Assembly (NCBI GenBank): GCA_937883785.1
Contig: CALGDE010000014.1
Coordinates: forward strand, 1-64,000
Direction: 5' to 3'
DNA: 64,000 nucleotides
Origin: an uncultured cyanobacterium
Lineage (GTDB): Bacteria > Cyanobacteriota > Cyanobacteriia > CACIAM-69d
Position numbers and translations under genes: made by a program. Of this stretch, positions 53,217-61,341 are shown in pieces. Under the pieces are notes generated by a model that worked only from the letters and a program-made list of their open reading frames with translations, made no database searches and was not told where the DNA came from. The stretch's first letter is position 1, and every line of letters starts with the position of its first letter.

Positions 53217-53267
53217 AAGGTAGCTTCCGCTCTCTAAAAGACCCAAAATGTGGGAAATTCAGCCGCC

Positions 53268-54161
53268 CTAAGGCACTGCGATCGCCCGCATTTTATCCAT
53301 GGCATCTCGTTCAATTTGTCGTACCCGTTCCCGAGTTAGCCCCATGTCTTCCCCGATGGACTTAAGACGGCGATCGCTTCCAATCAACTCGTGGCGGCGG
53401 GCGATAACAAACCGCTCCTGGGGTTCAAGTTCTAGTAGTAGTTGGCGAATCTGGTCCCAGTCCCCCATTTTCTCAAGCTGTAGTTCGCCTGATTGGCTCT
53501 CGTCAACGATGTAATCCACCAAGTATCCGTCCCGTTTTTGGGCAGTGCCAGCATTTTTGCTGGACCCCAGGGGGATATCCAGGCTACGGGGAAGGCGCTC
53601 ATAGCTCATTAATCCCAGCACCCGGTCCACCGTTACTTCCAACTCCTCCGCCACTTCCTCCAGCTTGGGCGATCGCCCCAATTTTGCGGTCAGGCGTGAC
53701 GTTGTCTGCCGTAATTTTCGTACTCGCTCCACCACCTGCACCGGCAATCGGATTGTGCGCCCCTGGTTGGCAATGCCACGGATTACTCCTTGTCGAATCC
53801 ACCAGGTGGCGTAGGTACTAAACTTAAACCCCTTAGTGGGGTCAAACTTCTCAGCGGCGCGATCTAGCCCGATATTGCCTTCTTGGATCAGGTCCAATAA
53901 ATCCAATCCTCGTCCGGTGTAGCGTTTCGCAATGGATACCACCAACCGCAGATTCGCTTCCATCATTTTTTGCTTGGCCCGCTGTCCTCGCCGGGCAATG
54001 CGTTTTTCCTCCGACGATCGCGGTTCATCTGTTTTGGGAAGGGCTAACCATTTCTGGATCTTGGTGCCTAATTCCAGTTCCTGCTCCGCCGTTAGCAGGG
54101 GAATTCTACCGATGCCATTTAAATAATCTCGGATCGGATCGCCAATTGTAGGTTGCTGCAT
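53268..54161 (-). CDS. RNA polymerase sigma-70 family factor (group 2 type)
   Basis: A 297-residue sigma factor with regions 1.2 ([15 protein letters not shown]), 2 ([20 protein letters not shown] and [13 protein letters not shown]), 3 and 4 ([20 protein letters not shown]). Region 1.1 is missing, as in non-essential group 2 sigma factors. It could switch host RNA polymerase to the element's genes. Region 2 is almost identical in pattern to housekeeping sigma, so -10 boxes of TATAAT type, such as that before 36737, are plausible targets. Phage or host origin cannot be decided. It is transcribed away from a spacer containing the 54308-54511 gene. Confidence 0.9.
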   Translation of the reverse strand: MQQPTIGDPIRDYLNGIGRIPLLTAEQELELGTKIQKWLALPKTDEPRSSEEKRIARRGQRAKQKMMEANLRLVVSIAKRYTGRGLDLLDLIQEGNIGLDRAAEKFDPTKGFKFSTYATWWIRQGVIRGIANQGRTIRLPVQVVERVRKLRQTTSRLTAKLGRSPKLEEVAEELEVTVDRVLGLMSYERLPRSLDIPLGSSKNAGTAQKRDGYLVDYIVDESQSGELQLEKMGDWDQIRQLLLELEPQERFVIARRHELIGSDRRLKSIGEDMGLTRERVRQIERDAMDKMRAIAVP

Positions 54162-54307
54162 TAAATTGGTTCATCGTTTGGGTACTCCATAAACTCCTTT
54201 TCTGTTCCCAAGCTAATTCAAGACGCGCCAAACCGCCCCAATCCCACGAAAAAAGCGACAACCGGCAGTGGTCATCGCTTTTGAAATTTGCATTATGGGC
54301 GATCGCC

Positions 54308-54511
54308 TTAATCCAGCAATCCGTCTCGCCGCAATCCTTCCAAGACGTACTCCCGAATCTTCTCCTGCCTATTGGGGAGCGATCGCAATACCCCATCAAC
54401 CCGAACGTAATGGGTCGTATTGATAGGCTTCTTCGCCAATGGCTCCGTGATCTCACCCTGGGGCTTAAACCGTGTCTGGACCCCATTTTTCCCAGCGTCG
54501 TAATTAGGCAT
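54308..54511 (-). CDS. Small conserved-looking protein
   Basis: 67 residues ending YVRVDGVLRSLPNRQEKIREYVLEG then a short helix. A beta strand followed by two helices is typical of ribbon-helix-helix-like or antitoxin-like proteins, but the strand is short, so the match is weak. It is 146 bases upstream of the sigma gene. The opposite-strand frames here are shadows. No operator is recognised, although a large inverted repeat lies 66 bases before its start. Confidence 0.45.
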   Translation of the reverse strand: MPNYDAGKNGVQTRFKPQGEITEPLAKKPINTTHYVRVDGVLRSLPNRQEKIREYVLEGLRRDGLLD

Positions 54512-54576
54512 CTCAAGTAATTTTAACCACTATGATTGCCATGTTAGCGGCAATCATGTACTATGTCTATATAAAG

Positions 54577-54621
54577 CAACGGACTCGCCTGTGTCCTAGA
54601 AAAACCAAGGCGAGTCCGTTG
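54577..54621 (+). promoter_or_regulatory. Perfect 14-bp inverted repeat ahead of the 54648 gene
   Basis: CAACGGACTCGCCT (54577-54590) and AGGCGAGTCCGTTG (54608-54621) are separated by 17 bases. TATATAAAG directly upstream could be a -10 region, so the repeat would lie in the 5' untranslated leader. No run of T follows, so it is not a terminator. It may be an operator or an RNA structure controlling the gene. Confidence 0.5.
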
Positions 54622-54647
54622 GGTCCCCAACAAAGTTAGGTATTAGT

Positions 54648-55121
54648 ATGGTCGCACAATTTAAGCCAGTTGCCCGTCGCACTGTGTCCGAGTATGCCGC
54701 CCTCAATCTGCCTGGCGCTGAGGCAATGTCGATACAGCGGCAATTTCACTTGGCGGTGAAATGCCAAGGATGGGATGTGAGGGAAATGGCTCGGGATTTG
54801 TTGTTGGGCAACATGACAGCAGCCTGGTTTGAGTCTTTGGCTTTTGATCAGGTCGACCTGGGGGAAGACCAACACCATAGCGCCAACAGCCCGATCGCCG
54901 TAGCCCTATTTGCCCACCTCCAGCGATTGTTCTACGCCTGGGAAGAGTTGGCGGACGATATCAAGGGCGAAATGGAGTACGACACGTGGGACCAGGCGAT
55001 CACCAATACAGAGCTGGAACGGATTGGGGTGGATATCGAAAGCTTCTTTGATATTGATGTCAGCGTCCGTGAGGAGTGGAAAGGAGCACAGCAATACTTT
55101 GCTGAGGTGTGGGGAGTTTAG
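54648..55121 (+). CDS. Unrecognised 157-residue protein
   Basis: Helical protein. The first part (MSIQRQFHLAVKCQGWDVREMARDLLLGN in parts) could be a helix-turn-helix, the rest is acidic and helical (HLQRLFYAWEELADDIKGEMEYD). It follows an inverted-repeat leader. No family is recognised; it could belong to an antitoxin or regulator pair. Confidence 0.5.
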   Translation: MVAQFKPVARRTVSEYAALNLPGAEAMSIQRQFHLAVKCQGWDVREMARDLLLGNMTAAWFESLAFDQVDLGEDQHHSANSPIAVALFAHLQRLFYAWEELADDIKGEMEYDTWDQAITNTELERIGVDIESFFDIDVSVREEWKGAQQYFAEVWGV

Positions 55122-55202
55122 TTGACTAGATGTGTTGGGGTGGGCGATCGCTTACCCCCTCAAGTGATCGCTATGATGCCCGCATAGAACTTCGGTGAGC
55201 AT

Positions 55203-55499
55203 ATGAATACTTCGCATTATCGAGTCTTCGTTGAAGCGAGTGACGGAACCTGGTTTGACTTGGGCTTGTATGACATTAAGCCTGGCACCAAAGAAGGTAG
55301 CGGGCAGGCTACGATCGCGACAGTTTCAGCTGTGCTGGCGGTAGATCCAGAAATCTCTCTCCCTCTAATGGAATGTGTCCATCCATCAAAATCAGAAGCG
55401 CTCAACGCGGCAAAGAAAGTGGCGAGGGGGATTGTTGAGGCTGTGATCGCTAACGAAATGATTGATCAGGAAATGATTCAGGCGATCGCTCAGCAATAA
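55203..55499 (+). CDS. Small protein of unknown function
   Basis: 98 residues. Strands in the first third (HYRVFVEASDGTWFDLGLYDI), helical and acidic end (ARGIVEAVIANEMIDQEMIQ). It has its own spacer of 81 bases behind the 54648 gene and could be cotranscribed with it. No domain is recognised. Confidence 0.45.
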   Translation: MNTSHYRVFVEASDGTWFDLGLYDIKPGTKEGSGQATIATVSAVLAVDPEISLPLMECVHPSKSEALNAAKKVARGIVEAVIANEMIDQEMIQAIAQQ

Positions 55500-56051
55500 A
55501 CCTACCGCGCTTAGGTATTTTCTAGTGCTTCAACGCAAACCCCAAAATCGACAGTTTTCACGTTAGTTTCCAGTGTGGGCAAGGGGTGAAGTGCTTCAAC
55601 GCAAATCCTGAGTTTGCACCGGGAACCGCCATCTGGATCATTGAAGTCCCCACCGCATTCAAGATTGCCAGGGGAAAACAAATACAAAAATATTGAAATC
55701 AGCTCCGCCAAGCCCCACCTGTAGCAAGAACCAAAGACAGGAAATGGCGAGGAAACAAAACAACTTTGATCAGGCTTGTTGAAATAAAATACTATTAGCC
55801 AACTTTGAAGCCTAGAACGATGACAGATAGGTGATCCCCGGAGACGCACCGTGTCTCTGTGAGCATCTCATGGCATCAAAAAACATCAATTCTATTCCCG
55901 CCTTATTCCTATTGACATCCGACTATTAGTTGATTTCTTGCCCAAGAAGGCTACTTTGATCGTCTTGCCTATTCGCAAAGTTGAAAACTAACTAGGGTGG
56001 GTGTATCTGCCGTCGTCCTTCGCACTAAAGCACCCTCGACGCCCAATAAAT
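55500..56051. other. Spacer without a clear gene
   Basis: A 16-bp direct repeat, AGTGCTTCAACGCAAA, occurs at 55524-55539 and 55590-55605. A weak TTGACA-like element is at 55912-55917 with no good -10 box at 17 bp. A minus-strand frame covering 55511-55849 looks random in composition. No RNA gene or terminator stands out. Confidence 0.3.
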
Positions 56052-56777
56052 ATGACATCCTCCCAACTTCTCGTTAGTAATTGTTTGGCAACCTACCTCT
56101 CTCGTGAGGTGGGCTCACCACTAAATCAAATCTTTCAGCGGTGCCTCGTTGAAGTTGGCAATGAAGTCAGTAACCAGCACCTAACTTTAAACTTTCTCTC
56201 GTTAGTAGAGTTGTATCAGCTCGCAGAGTATTCTCCGTCCCAAGCAATGCTCCAGGCGCTGGTTAGGATAGGGATGAAACCTAAAATTAGCTATTGCTTT
56301 AAGGGAGAAGAGTACGTGGCACAAGATTTTAGTTCACCCCTGCCGCCTCCTGAAGTAGTCGCGGATCAGTATCGGGCGATCGGCTGGATTGCTCAATGTC
56401 AGCAACCGGCGGTGCTAGTCATTAACAACGCCGTGGTGATGTGTTCCCCGGCATATCAAGAAATGACACAGATGTCCGCCGTTGATTGGATTTTGGATTG
56501 GCAGTGCATTGAAGGGCGGCCCATCCATGGCAATGCGGTGCGCCATCTAAAAGGAGGTGCGGAGAAGTTGCAGGCGGAGATTGAACAATCGCCCAGTAAG
56601 CAACTTCTGAATCATGAATGGCTCGCTGTCTATGCGCCGGATGATTCTGTGCGGAAGTTTCGCGGCAGCTTTCAGTACGTAAAATGGGGCGATCGCGTAG
56701 GGCGATTGTTGGTGCTAGATGGCGTCCCCCAACCGGTGGAACTGGAAGCCTCTGGTGGGGCACGGCAAAGCGTCTAA
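56052..56777 (+). CDS. Possible PAS-domain protein
   Basis: 241 residues. The second half has a PAS-like start (QPAVLVINNAVVMCSPAYQEMT) with strands and helices of matching length, ending VGRLLVLDGVPQPVEL. The first half is helical (LATYLSREVGSPLNQIFQRCLVE). A regulator or sensor is plausible. An upstream in-frame ATG 51 bases earlier is possible. It converges on the next gene with a four-base overlap of stop codons. Confidence 0.5.
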   Translation: MTSSQLLVSNCLATYLSREVGSPLNQIFQRCLVEVGNEVSNQHLTLNFLSLVELYQLAEYSPSQAMLQALVRIGMKPKISYCFKGEEYVAQDFSSPLPPPEVVADQYRAIGWIAQCQQPAVLVINNAVVMCSPAYQEMTQMSAVDWILDWQCIEGRPIHGNAVRHLKGGAEKLQAEIEQSPSKQLLNHEWLAVYAPDDSVRKFRGSFQYVKWGDRVGRLLVLDGVPQPVELEASGGARQSV

Positions 56778-57610
56778 CTTGGATGGGAGCTAATGGTGTC
56801 TTGATTGGTTGCTGAAGGTTGCGCCACGCCGGGGGGCTTCCTCCAAGCGGTCTCGCAAAACCATCGTAATTCTTCAGGGGTCAGAAGCTCCCCGTTTTCT
56901 TGCTGTAGGTCTAATCTATTGCTGGTTAGTATCCCGTACTCAACCTCATTGAGTAAGGTCTCACCTTTTAAAAGCAGCTCAATGCGATCCACTTTTAGCA
57001 GGTCAACGCCGGTAGCTTGGGCATAATACTGAGCAACTTCCACGGGAGATCGCTCAGCATGCCAGTGCTGGAATAATTCGGTGAGTCGCTTTTGAGCATC
57101 TTGAGCGGAATCAAAAAACATGGGTTTGGTGGACCTTGGTTGGGACGTATTGGCAGCTCTGCCACCTTCGGAATCCAAAGATTCGATAATGGCGATCGCC
57201 GTAGCGACCTGAATATCCCGTGGGGCACCCTTGATTCTAGCGGGTAAATTCTCCCAGAAGGCTTCCCCTACTGCTTTCCCCGGCAGCCGATCCGCCTCCT
57301 CCACCGGCATGCCACAGGCGATCGCTTCAACTACTTCCAAAGGGCGATCACCAAACAACCCCGCACAATGAAGAATCCGCAGGGTTGCCACTTTAATGAT
57401 TTTTGTTTTGCCGGTGATAAGCATCCCCAGCGCCTCCCCCTGGGGGACAGACAGATGACTGGGGACGTCTACCCGTTCAGCGATCCATAGCTGTACCTTG
57501 CTGTAACTTAGGTCTTCTCGACGCAGCCCTTCTTGGATCAGTTTCGCCACCTCCGCACACCCCTTTGGGGTATATACCTGCGGTCGTGGCTTTATGTTGG
57601 CAATGGACAC
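56774..57610 (-). CDS. Unrecognised 278-residue protein, possible DNA-binding start
   Basis: The first 80 residues look like a helix-turn-helix (LIQEGLRREDLSYSKVQLWIAERVDVP in parts). The rest is helical, with DAQKRLTELFQHWHAERSPVEVAQYY and LDLQQENGELLTPEELRWF regions, and a disordered C-terminus. GTG is the start. It may regulate neighbouring genes, but a family is not recognised. Confidence 0.5.
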   Translation of the reverse strand: MSIANIKPRPQVYTPKGCAEVAKLIQEGLRREDLSYSKVQLWIAERVDVPSHLSVPQGEALGMLITGKTKIIKVATLRILHCAGLFGDRPLEVVEAIACGMPVEEADRLPGKAVGEAFWENLPARIKGAPRDIQVATAIAIIESLDSEGGRAANTSQPRSTKPMFFDSAQDAQKRLTELFQHWHAERSPVEVAQYYAQATGVDLLKVDRIELLLKGETLLNEVEYGILTSNRLDLQQENGELLTPEELRWFCETAWRKPPGVAQPSATNQDTISSHPS

Positions 57611-57740
57611 GATTCCCCCCGTGTTGCCCCTTTATTCTTCGCTTATTGCGACAAGTCCATCCTACCGAATGAGTGCCAAGGCGATTTGCCGAACAAGAAA
57701 ATCTTTAGGTGTGCGTTGCCACGAGAACACCACACCTTAA

Positions 57741-57911
57741 TTAACGCACCGAAAACAACTTAAGTATTGCTGTCAACCTGTTCGTCGCCACTATCAACAA
57801 GGGCATAAGTGTTGGTGCGGAGGACTCCCCTATCTTGATCAGTGAGAACCCCACAACCGCCGTCACCAGCGCAATCACCGCAGTGTCGAACATGTCTTTC
57901 ACCACTTCCAT
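57741..57911 (-). CDS. 56-residue small membrane protein
   Basis: Residues MEVVKDMFDTAVIALVTAVVG and then MPLLIVATNRLTAIL (separated by a short polar piece) give two hydrophobic segments. The frame stops at TAA just before a same-strand spacer of 130 bases. It sits between the frameshifted gene at 57975 and the 56774 gene on the same strand. No ribosome site is strong. A phage-type small membrane protein or a membrane-active peptide is possible. Confidence 0.35.
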   Translation of the reverse strand: MEVVKDMFDTAVIALVTAVVGFSLIKIGESSAPTLMPLLIVATNRLTAILKLFSVR

Positions 57912-57974
57912 ATCTTCAATTGAGCCAACTCAACTAAAAAACAGCACAAATATCTACCGTCAATTCCACGAACC

Positions 57975-58324
57975 TCAACCTTGATCCTCGTCAGCCTCCT
58001 GCCAATCAAACAGGAAAACCCAGTAAGAATTTTCTGAGAAAGCTAGTACAGCCATGTTGTCTTTGATGGCGCACCAATCAAAGCCGTAATAGTGAAGACT
58101 GGCGCGGGCGCGACTGATTCGATGCAGTAGCTCTGTACTATTGTCGGTCCAGCGACGAAAAATAAACGTCGTTAGGACATGAACCTCTTCCAAAAGCCCA
58201 AAAAGAGTGACTATGGGGACCTCGTTGTAAATTGCGCCCTGGGGAACCGCCGCTTCTGCAATATTTTTCCGCCAACTAAATGGGGTCCCAATTTTCTTGA
58301 ATTGCCCAAAAAATTGTTCGACAT
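57975..58324 (-). pseudogene. Gene with a -1 frame change at a U6 site
   Basis: An ATG at 58324 has a good ribosome site (GAGGAAAAGTGAA) and encodes MSNNF, but stops early in that frame. The protein-like frame is one base back: FGQFKKIGTPFSWRKNIAEA in part, then GLLEEVHVLTTFIFRRWTDN, then FDWQEADEDQG. The shift falls at TTT TTG, the heptamer T TTT TTG in X XXY YYZ register (58314-58308 on the minus strand). It could be a programmed frameshift or an ordinary 1-base deletion in the T run. The joined protein is about 116 residues and has no recognised family. It lies 55 bases behind the tmRNA. Confidence 0.45.
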
Positions 58325-58379
58325 TTCACTTTTCCTCGTAGGTCGCCGTGATCGCCCCCACGGCGAAAACATCAAATAG

Positions 58380-58746
58380 TGGAGCTGGAGGGAATCGAAC
58401 CCATCGTCCGTTCCGGTGATTAATGCATTGCTCGCTCACAGGGATAGCCATTTATCCAGTAGGCGAGATCCGTTGGTTTACCTCAACGGCAAGGGGAGAG
58501 TCTCGCTTAGCCACCGTGGCGACTCAATTCAATGGTGGAGCATCCGCTAAGGTTTCCAGAGGGCGATCGCGGAGTTCGCTATCTGGTCCCGTTGCCGGGT
58601 TGGGGTTCACGCGGCGGCAGTTAACCGGCGGGCGAACGGAACAATGCTGTTGGCATTTGTTGATTTGGGTGTTGATTTTCAAGGGACGCCCACCCTTGCC
58701 CTGATCACAATGCAGTTTCTCAGAACGTCGAAACCATTTCAGCCCC
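58380..58746 (-). ncRNA. ssrA: tmRNA (transfer-messenger RNA)
   Basis: The minus strand starts GGGGCTGAAATGGTTTCGAC, the canonical tmRNA 5' end, and ends with TTCGATT-CCCTC-CAGCTCC-A, which pairs with GGGGCTG. The internal frame GCC AAC AGC ATT ... GCG TGA encodes the tag ANSIVPFARRLTAAA, close to cyanobacterial tags beginning ANNIV. tmRNA rescues ribosomes stalled on broken messages and marks their products for proteolysis with SmpB. The length of 367 bases is normal for a one-piece cyanobacterial tmRNA. CCA is not encoded. The T-stem carries a one-base bulge. It is a full copy in a phage-like region, 29 bases after a small protein gene. Confidence 0.85.
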
Positions 58747-58775
58747 GTACGTTATTCAAAATCATAGCAATGCTG

Positions 58776-59198
58776 CTAGCAGCGAGGTTCCGGGGATTGG
58801 ATGGTAGCGATCGCGCTGCCCAGGGGGATAGTGACGACCACTTTACCTACCGGTGCGCCACGTCCTAAGGTGCGCCCTCGGATGGTTTCGCCGCCAGGGA
58901 GTTGTACGGTGGCGGTCTTGGTTGAGGAATCGTAGCCCACCACTTGACCGGAGAAGACGCGACGGGTGGCGGCTAGTTCGCGGGCTTCCTCTGCGCGACG
59001 CGGACCTACCGCCTCGATTCGCATTCGGTGCCTATTCCTGAATTCACGAAGGCGCTGTTGTAGGGTGGGCGATCGCTGCCTTCGCTGCGCCCTGTCGGCT
59101 TGACTGAGCTCAAGCTCTCTCTCCGCGAGCGCAAGTTCCTCTTCTCGCACTCTCTGCAGGGCGAGGGCGTCTGCTTGAGTTATTTTTGCTTTGTTCAT
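58776..59198 (-). CDS. Unrecognised 140-residue protein, coiled coil plus beta domain
   Basis: The first 80 residues are a Glu/Arg/Gln-rich coiled coil (RVREEELALAERELELSQ). The C-terminal 60 residues are a small beta barrel-like module (VVGYDSSTKTATVQLPGGETI), possibly an OB or phage tail-associated spike segment. It ends 29 bases before tmRNA on the same strand. No family is recognised. Confidence 0.5.
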   Translation of the reverse strand: MNKAKITQADALALQRVREEELALAERELELSQADRAQRRQRSPTLQQRLREFRNRHRMRIEAVGPRRAEEARELAATRRVFSGQVVGYDSSTKTATVQLPGGETIRGRTLGRGAPVGKVVVTIPLGSAIATIQSPEPRC

Positions 59199-59651
59199 CC
59201 GCTTGATCTTGTGGATGCATCCATCATGGACTTAGAGAAGACCGCGATCGCCTCCAACAAACTTCATCCCCAAGAGCGCACAACTCCACCATGAGTTGAC
59301 AAATCAGCATGGGTTTTTGGTGTTTTTGGGATGATTTTGTCAACTATCGCGGTTATTTAGGCTTGATTGGTCAACTCATTCCGCGATCGCCCAACTCGCT
59401 GGCGGTCAAAAATTAAGCCCATATTTAGTGCGACAGCCTCAATTTTTCAGGCGACCTCCTCTAAATATGAAAATGTTGGTAAAAATGAATAGGCGCACCT
59501 CGTATCTCACCACGACGCGCGCCAAATATCCTAGATTTTTATTATTTACATGCTACAGCGCACCTTGATCCGGCTGCAAATTCCGGGATTGAGCACGGCA
59601 TAGAGCGTTGAACGTTGCTTTGTTTCGTTTAACGTCTTCTGCCAATTGAAT
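59199..59651. other. Spacer with nested inverted repeats
   Basis: GTTGACAAATCA (59295-59306) is inverted as TGATTTTGTCAAC (59332-59344); ATGAGTTGAC (59291-59300) is inverted as GTCAACTCAT (59370-59379). The two overlap at their left arms, so alternative hairpins are possible. No promoter or terminator is certain, and no gene is seen between 59200 and 59645. Confidence 0.4.
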
Positions 59652-59954
59652 ATGCCTTCAAAGTTGATTGTCCGTGTCAGTGCGGACTGCTTTCAGTCTG
59701 CAATGTCTGGTGAAGAAATATCTGGACAGTGTACCAATATCAGGCGCAGCAAGCCGCCCACCGTGCCAGATGTGATTGTTGTTCTCGGGAATGAGAAAGA
59801 ATATATACCGACCAAGAAAGATAAACTGTCCGGGGTTGAAAAGAGAATATTCCTCGGGGGCTGGGTCACCAGTGGACGCCGCTTGAAAAACGGCGCATTC
59901 ATCAAAGACGGTGATGAACAGAAGTGGCCGAGGCCAATTATTATCCACTGCTAA
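59652..59954 (+). CDS. Unrecognised 100-residue protein convergent with an antitoxin-like gene
   Basis: A basic protein (start MPSKLIVRVSADCFQ, end GDEQKWPRPIIIHC). It has an alpha/beta pattern with several Lys and Cys residues. It ends four bases into the Panacea gene. In the known systems toxins of this size sit in the same direction as Panacea, so this is a poor fit for a toxin. Opposite-strand frames here are shadows. Confidence 0.4.
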   Translation: MPSKLIVRVSADCFQSAMSGEEISGQCTNIRRSKPPTVPDVIVVLGNEKEYIPTKKDKLSGVEKRIFLGGWVTSGRRLKNGAFIKDGDEQKWPRPIIIHC

Positions 59955-60466
59955 CCAATGGGCGAGGAGACGGCAAATGCTCCTTCTCCGAAAATGGATT
60001 CAATGGAAACATCGCCACTTTCTAGGTCAATGTCGTCAGCGCGAGAAGAAAAGTAGTCTCGCATTGCCTCTTGGGTGATTTCAGGGCTTTGCCCATCAAG
60101 CTTTCTGGCTTCAATCCAGGGCGGATCCGCGTGGGTCATCCCCACCAACAAATCAGCGCTGAAGCATCCGTAAGTGGACCAAATCGCTTCCAGAAATTTC
60201 AGGGCTTCAGGATCTTCAATCGGGTTCCCAAATGAACCATCAGCGGGAATTTTGTTGCCTCTACAATCTTGCAGCGATCGCAGTGATGTAATGACGGGAC
60301 CATGCTTCCAAGCTCTTACCGCCTCACCAAACAGAGGGGTGCCATAAATCCCCAGGTGATAAGACTGGGCGTAAAAAGTTAGCTTTTGAACCTTGAGTTG
60401 GGTCATCTCAGGGTCATCGGCTCCCTTTTCTACGAAGAAACGAGCAACGTCTAACGCTTTAATCAT
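59951..60466 (-). CDS. Panacea-domain (DUF4065, SocA/GepA-like) antitoxin
   Basis: The 171-residue protein begins with the family pattern DVARFFVEKG, then LKVQKLTFYAQSYHLGIYGTPLF and FGEAVRAWKHGPVITSL. This is the typical Panacea signature (LKLQKLLYYAQ...EAWKHGPV). Panacea proteins neutralise a wide range of toxins by direct binding. No cognate toxin is obvious directly behind it: the convergent gene is small, and the next upstream gene is 230 bases away. It may be an orphan antitoxin used against host or phage toxins. Confidence 0.8.
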   Translation of the reverse strand: MIKALDVARFFVEKGADDPEMTQLKVQKLTFYAQSYHLGIYGTPLFGEAVRAWKHGPVITSLRSLQDCRGNKIPADGSFGNPIEDPEALKFLEAIWSTYGCFSADLLVGMTHADPPWIEARKLDGQSPEITQEAMRDYFSSRADDIDLESGDVSIESIFGEGAFAVSSPIG

Positions 60467-60621
60467 GAATCCTCTCCCGCCAAACTCCCTCCTTTTGTTG
60501 CCGCTTTTATAACGCCAACAACTTAATCTTAATTCAGCTTTAGCGGGATCCCATCTTAAGTGACTAATTTATAGACCCGGCGCGATCGCCCCGCCCACCC
60601 AACGCGACAGAACACCCTAAA

Positions 60622-60682
60622 CAGATCTGTGTTGAACCCTTTCTCCCGGTGGAGGTGCTGAGCGATCGCTGTATCAGATCTG
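60622..60682. repeat. Paired CAGATCTG palindromes
   Basis: ACAGATCTGT (60621-60630) and ATCAGATCTGAT (60673-60684), 53 bases apart, in the 226-base spacer between two same-strand genes. The arrangement, including the CTAAACAGATCTGT lead, is the same as in the 26812-26876 spacer. Confidence 0.55.
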
Positions 60683-60692
60683 ATTAACTCAG

Positions 60693-61277
60693 CTACTCAG
60701 TAAATCCAGAGAGGGCGATCGCGTATACAGCCATATCGCGAACGGTTTGGTTTTGATACACCTTGCGGTTTTCTTCCGGGTCGGGCAACGGTGCCATGGC
60801 TTTGTCCATGCTTTTAACTAGGAGCTCAGCCAAGACCCGAATCTGATCCATGTTTTTGATTTTTGCCTGAAGCTCGGGCTTTAGCTTCTCACCCTGCCAC
60901 AGCGCTGCCACAAAATCACCGCAGGTTGCCAGCTTGTTCGCATAGGTTGCCTGTTGCCATTCCAGGGCGCCAGCTTTATGGAGTGTGCCGCCGTCATACC
61001 AGTTTTTCTCGGGCTCGCTGGGCGCTGGCTCTTCCTCCTTCACCTCTGCGCTGGCCGCCTTGAAATTGTCGAGGGCTTCCCGGTTCTTGCGTGCCTGACC
61101 CGTGTTGCCAAGCCCTGCATTGAGAGTGCCGATAACTCCGTTCCCAATAATCGCTACGGCGACAAGACCAGCGATCGCGATGCCAATATCCTTGGGAGAT
61201 TTGAAGTTCAGGAAGCTTTTCTTTTTGGGTTTGCCTACGAAGCTTTTGACGACGGGCTTGCTAGAGGACCGGGGCAT
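60693..61277 (-). CDS. Membrane protein sharing a segment with the tape measure
   Basis: The 194-residue protein has a basic start, one membrane segment (IGIAIAGLVAVAIIGNGVIG), and GLGNTGQARKNREALDNFKAA, which matches GVGNTGQALQNKEALESFEDG in the tape measure near residue 1100. The rest is a globular helical domain (ATCGDFVAALW, MDQIRVLAELLVKSMDK, YQNQTVRDMAVY) that is repeated in broken form at 2375-2668. ATG at 61277 gives the natural start; a longer frame begins far upstream without support. The segment shared with the tape measure suggests either domain capture or a common virion-linked function. Confidence 0.65.
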   Translation of the reverse strand: MPRSSSKPVVKSFVGKPKKKSFLNFKSPKDIGIAIAGLVAVAIIGNGVIGTLNAGLGNTGQARKNREALDNFKAASAEVKEEEPAPSEPEKNWYDGGTLHKAGALEWQQATYANKLATCGDFVAALWQGEKLKPELQAKIKNMDQIRVLAELLVKSMDKAMAPLPDPEENRKVYQNQTVRDMAVYAIALSGFTE

Positions 61278-61341
61278 GGCGCTTCTCCTGGGATGGGGGT
61301 TGGCTGATTTACAGGATGGCGATCGCGGCAGACGCTTCCGA

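Noticed and set aside
55524-55605. Two copies of AGTGCTTCAACGCAAA, 66 bases apart, like one CRISPR repeat-spacer unit
   Set aside because: Only two copies of 16 bases, no further units and no cas gene nearby.
55511-55849. 112-residue minus-strand frame
   Set aside because: Composition looks random and no start signal is present; the CVEAL repeat comes from the DNA direct repeat.
58379-58425. tRNA-like 3' end taken first for a tRNA or an attachment scar
   Set aside because: The matching 5' end GGGGCTG...GGTTTCGAC and the tag frame show that it is the 3' end of a complete tmRNA.
59658-59948. Minus-strand frame opposite the 59652 gene
   Set aside because: The plus-strand frame has a better start and protein-like pattern; both cannot easily be real.
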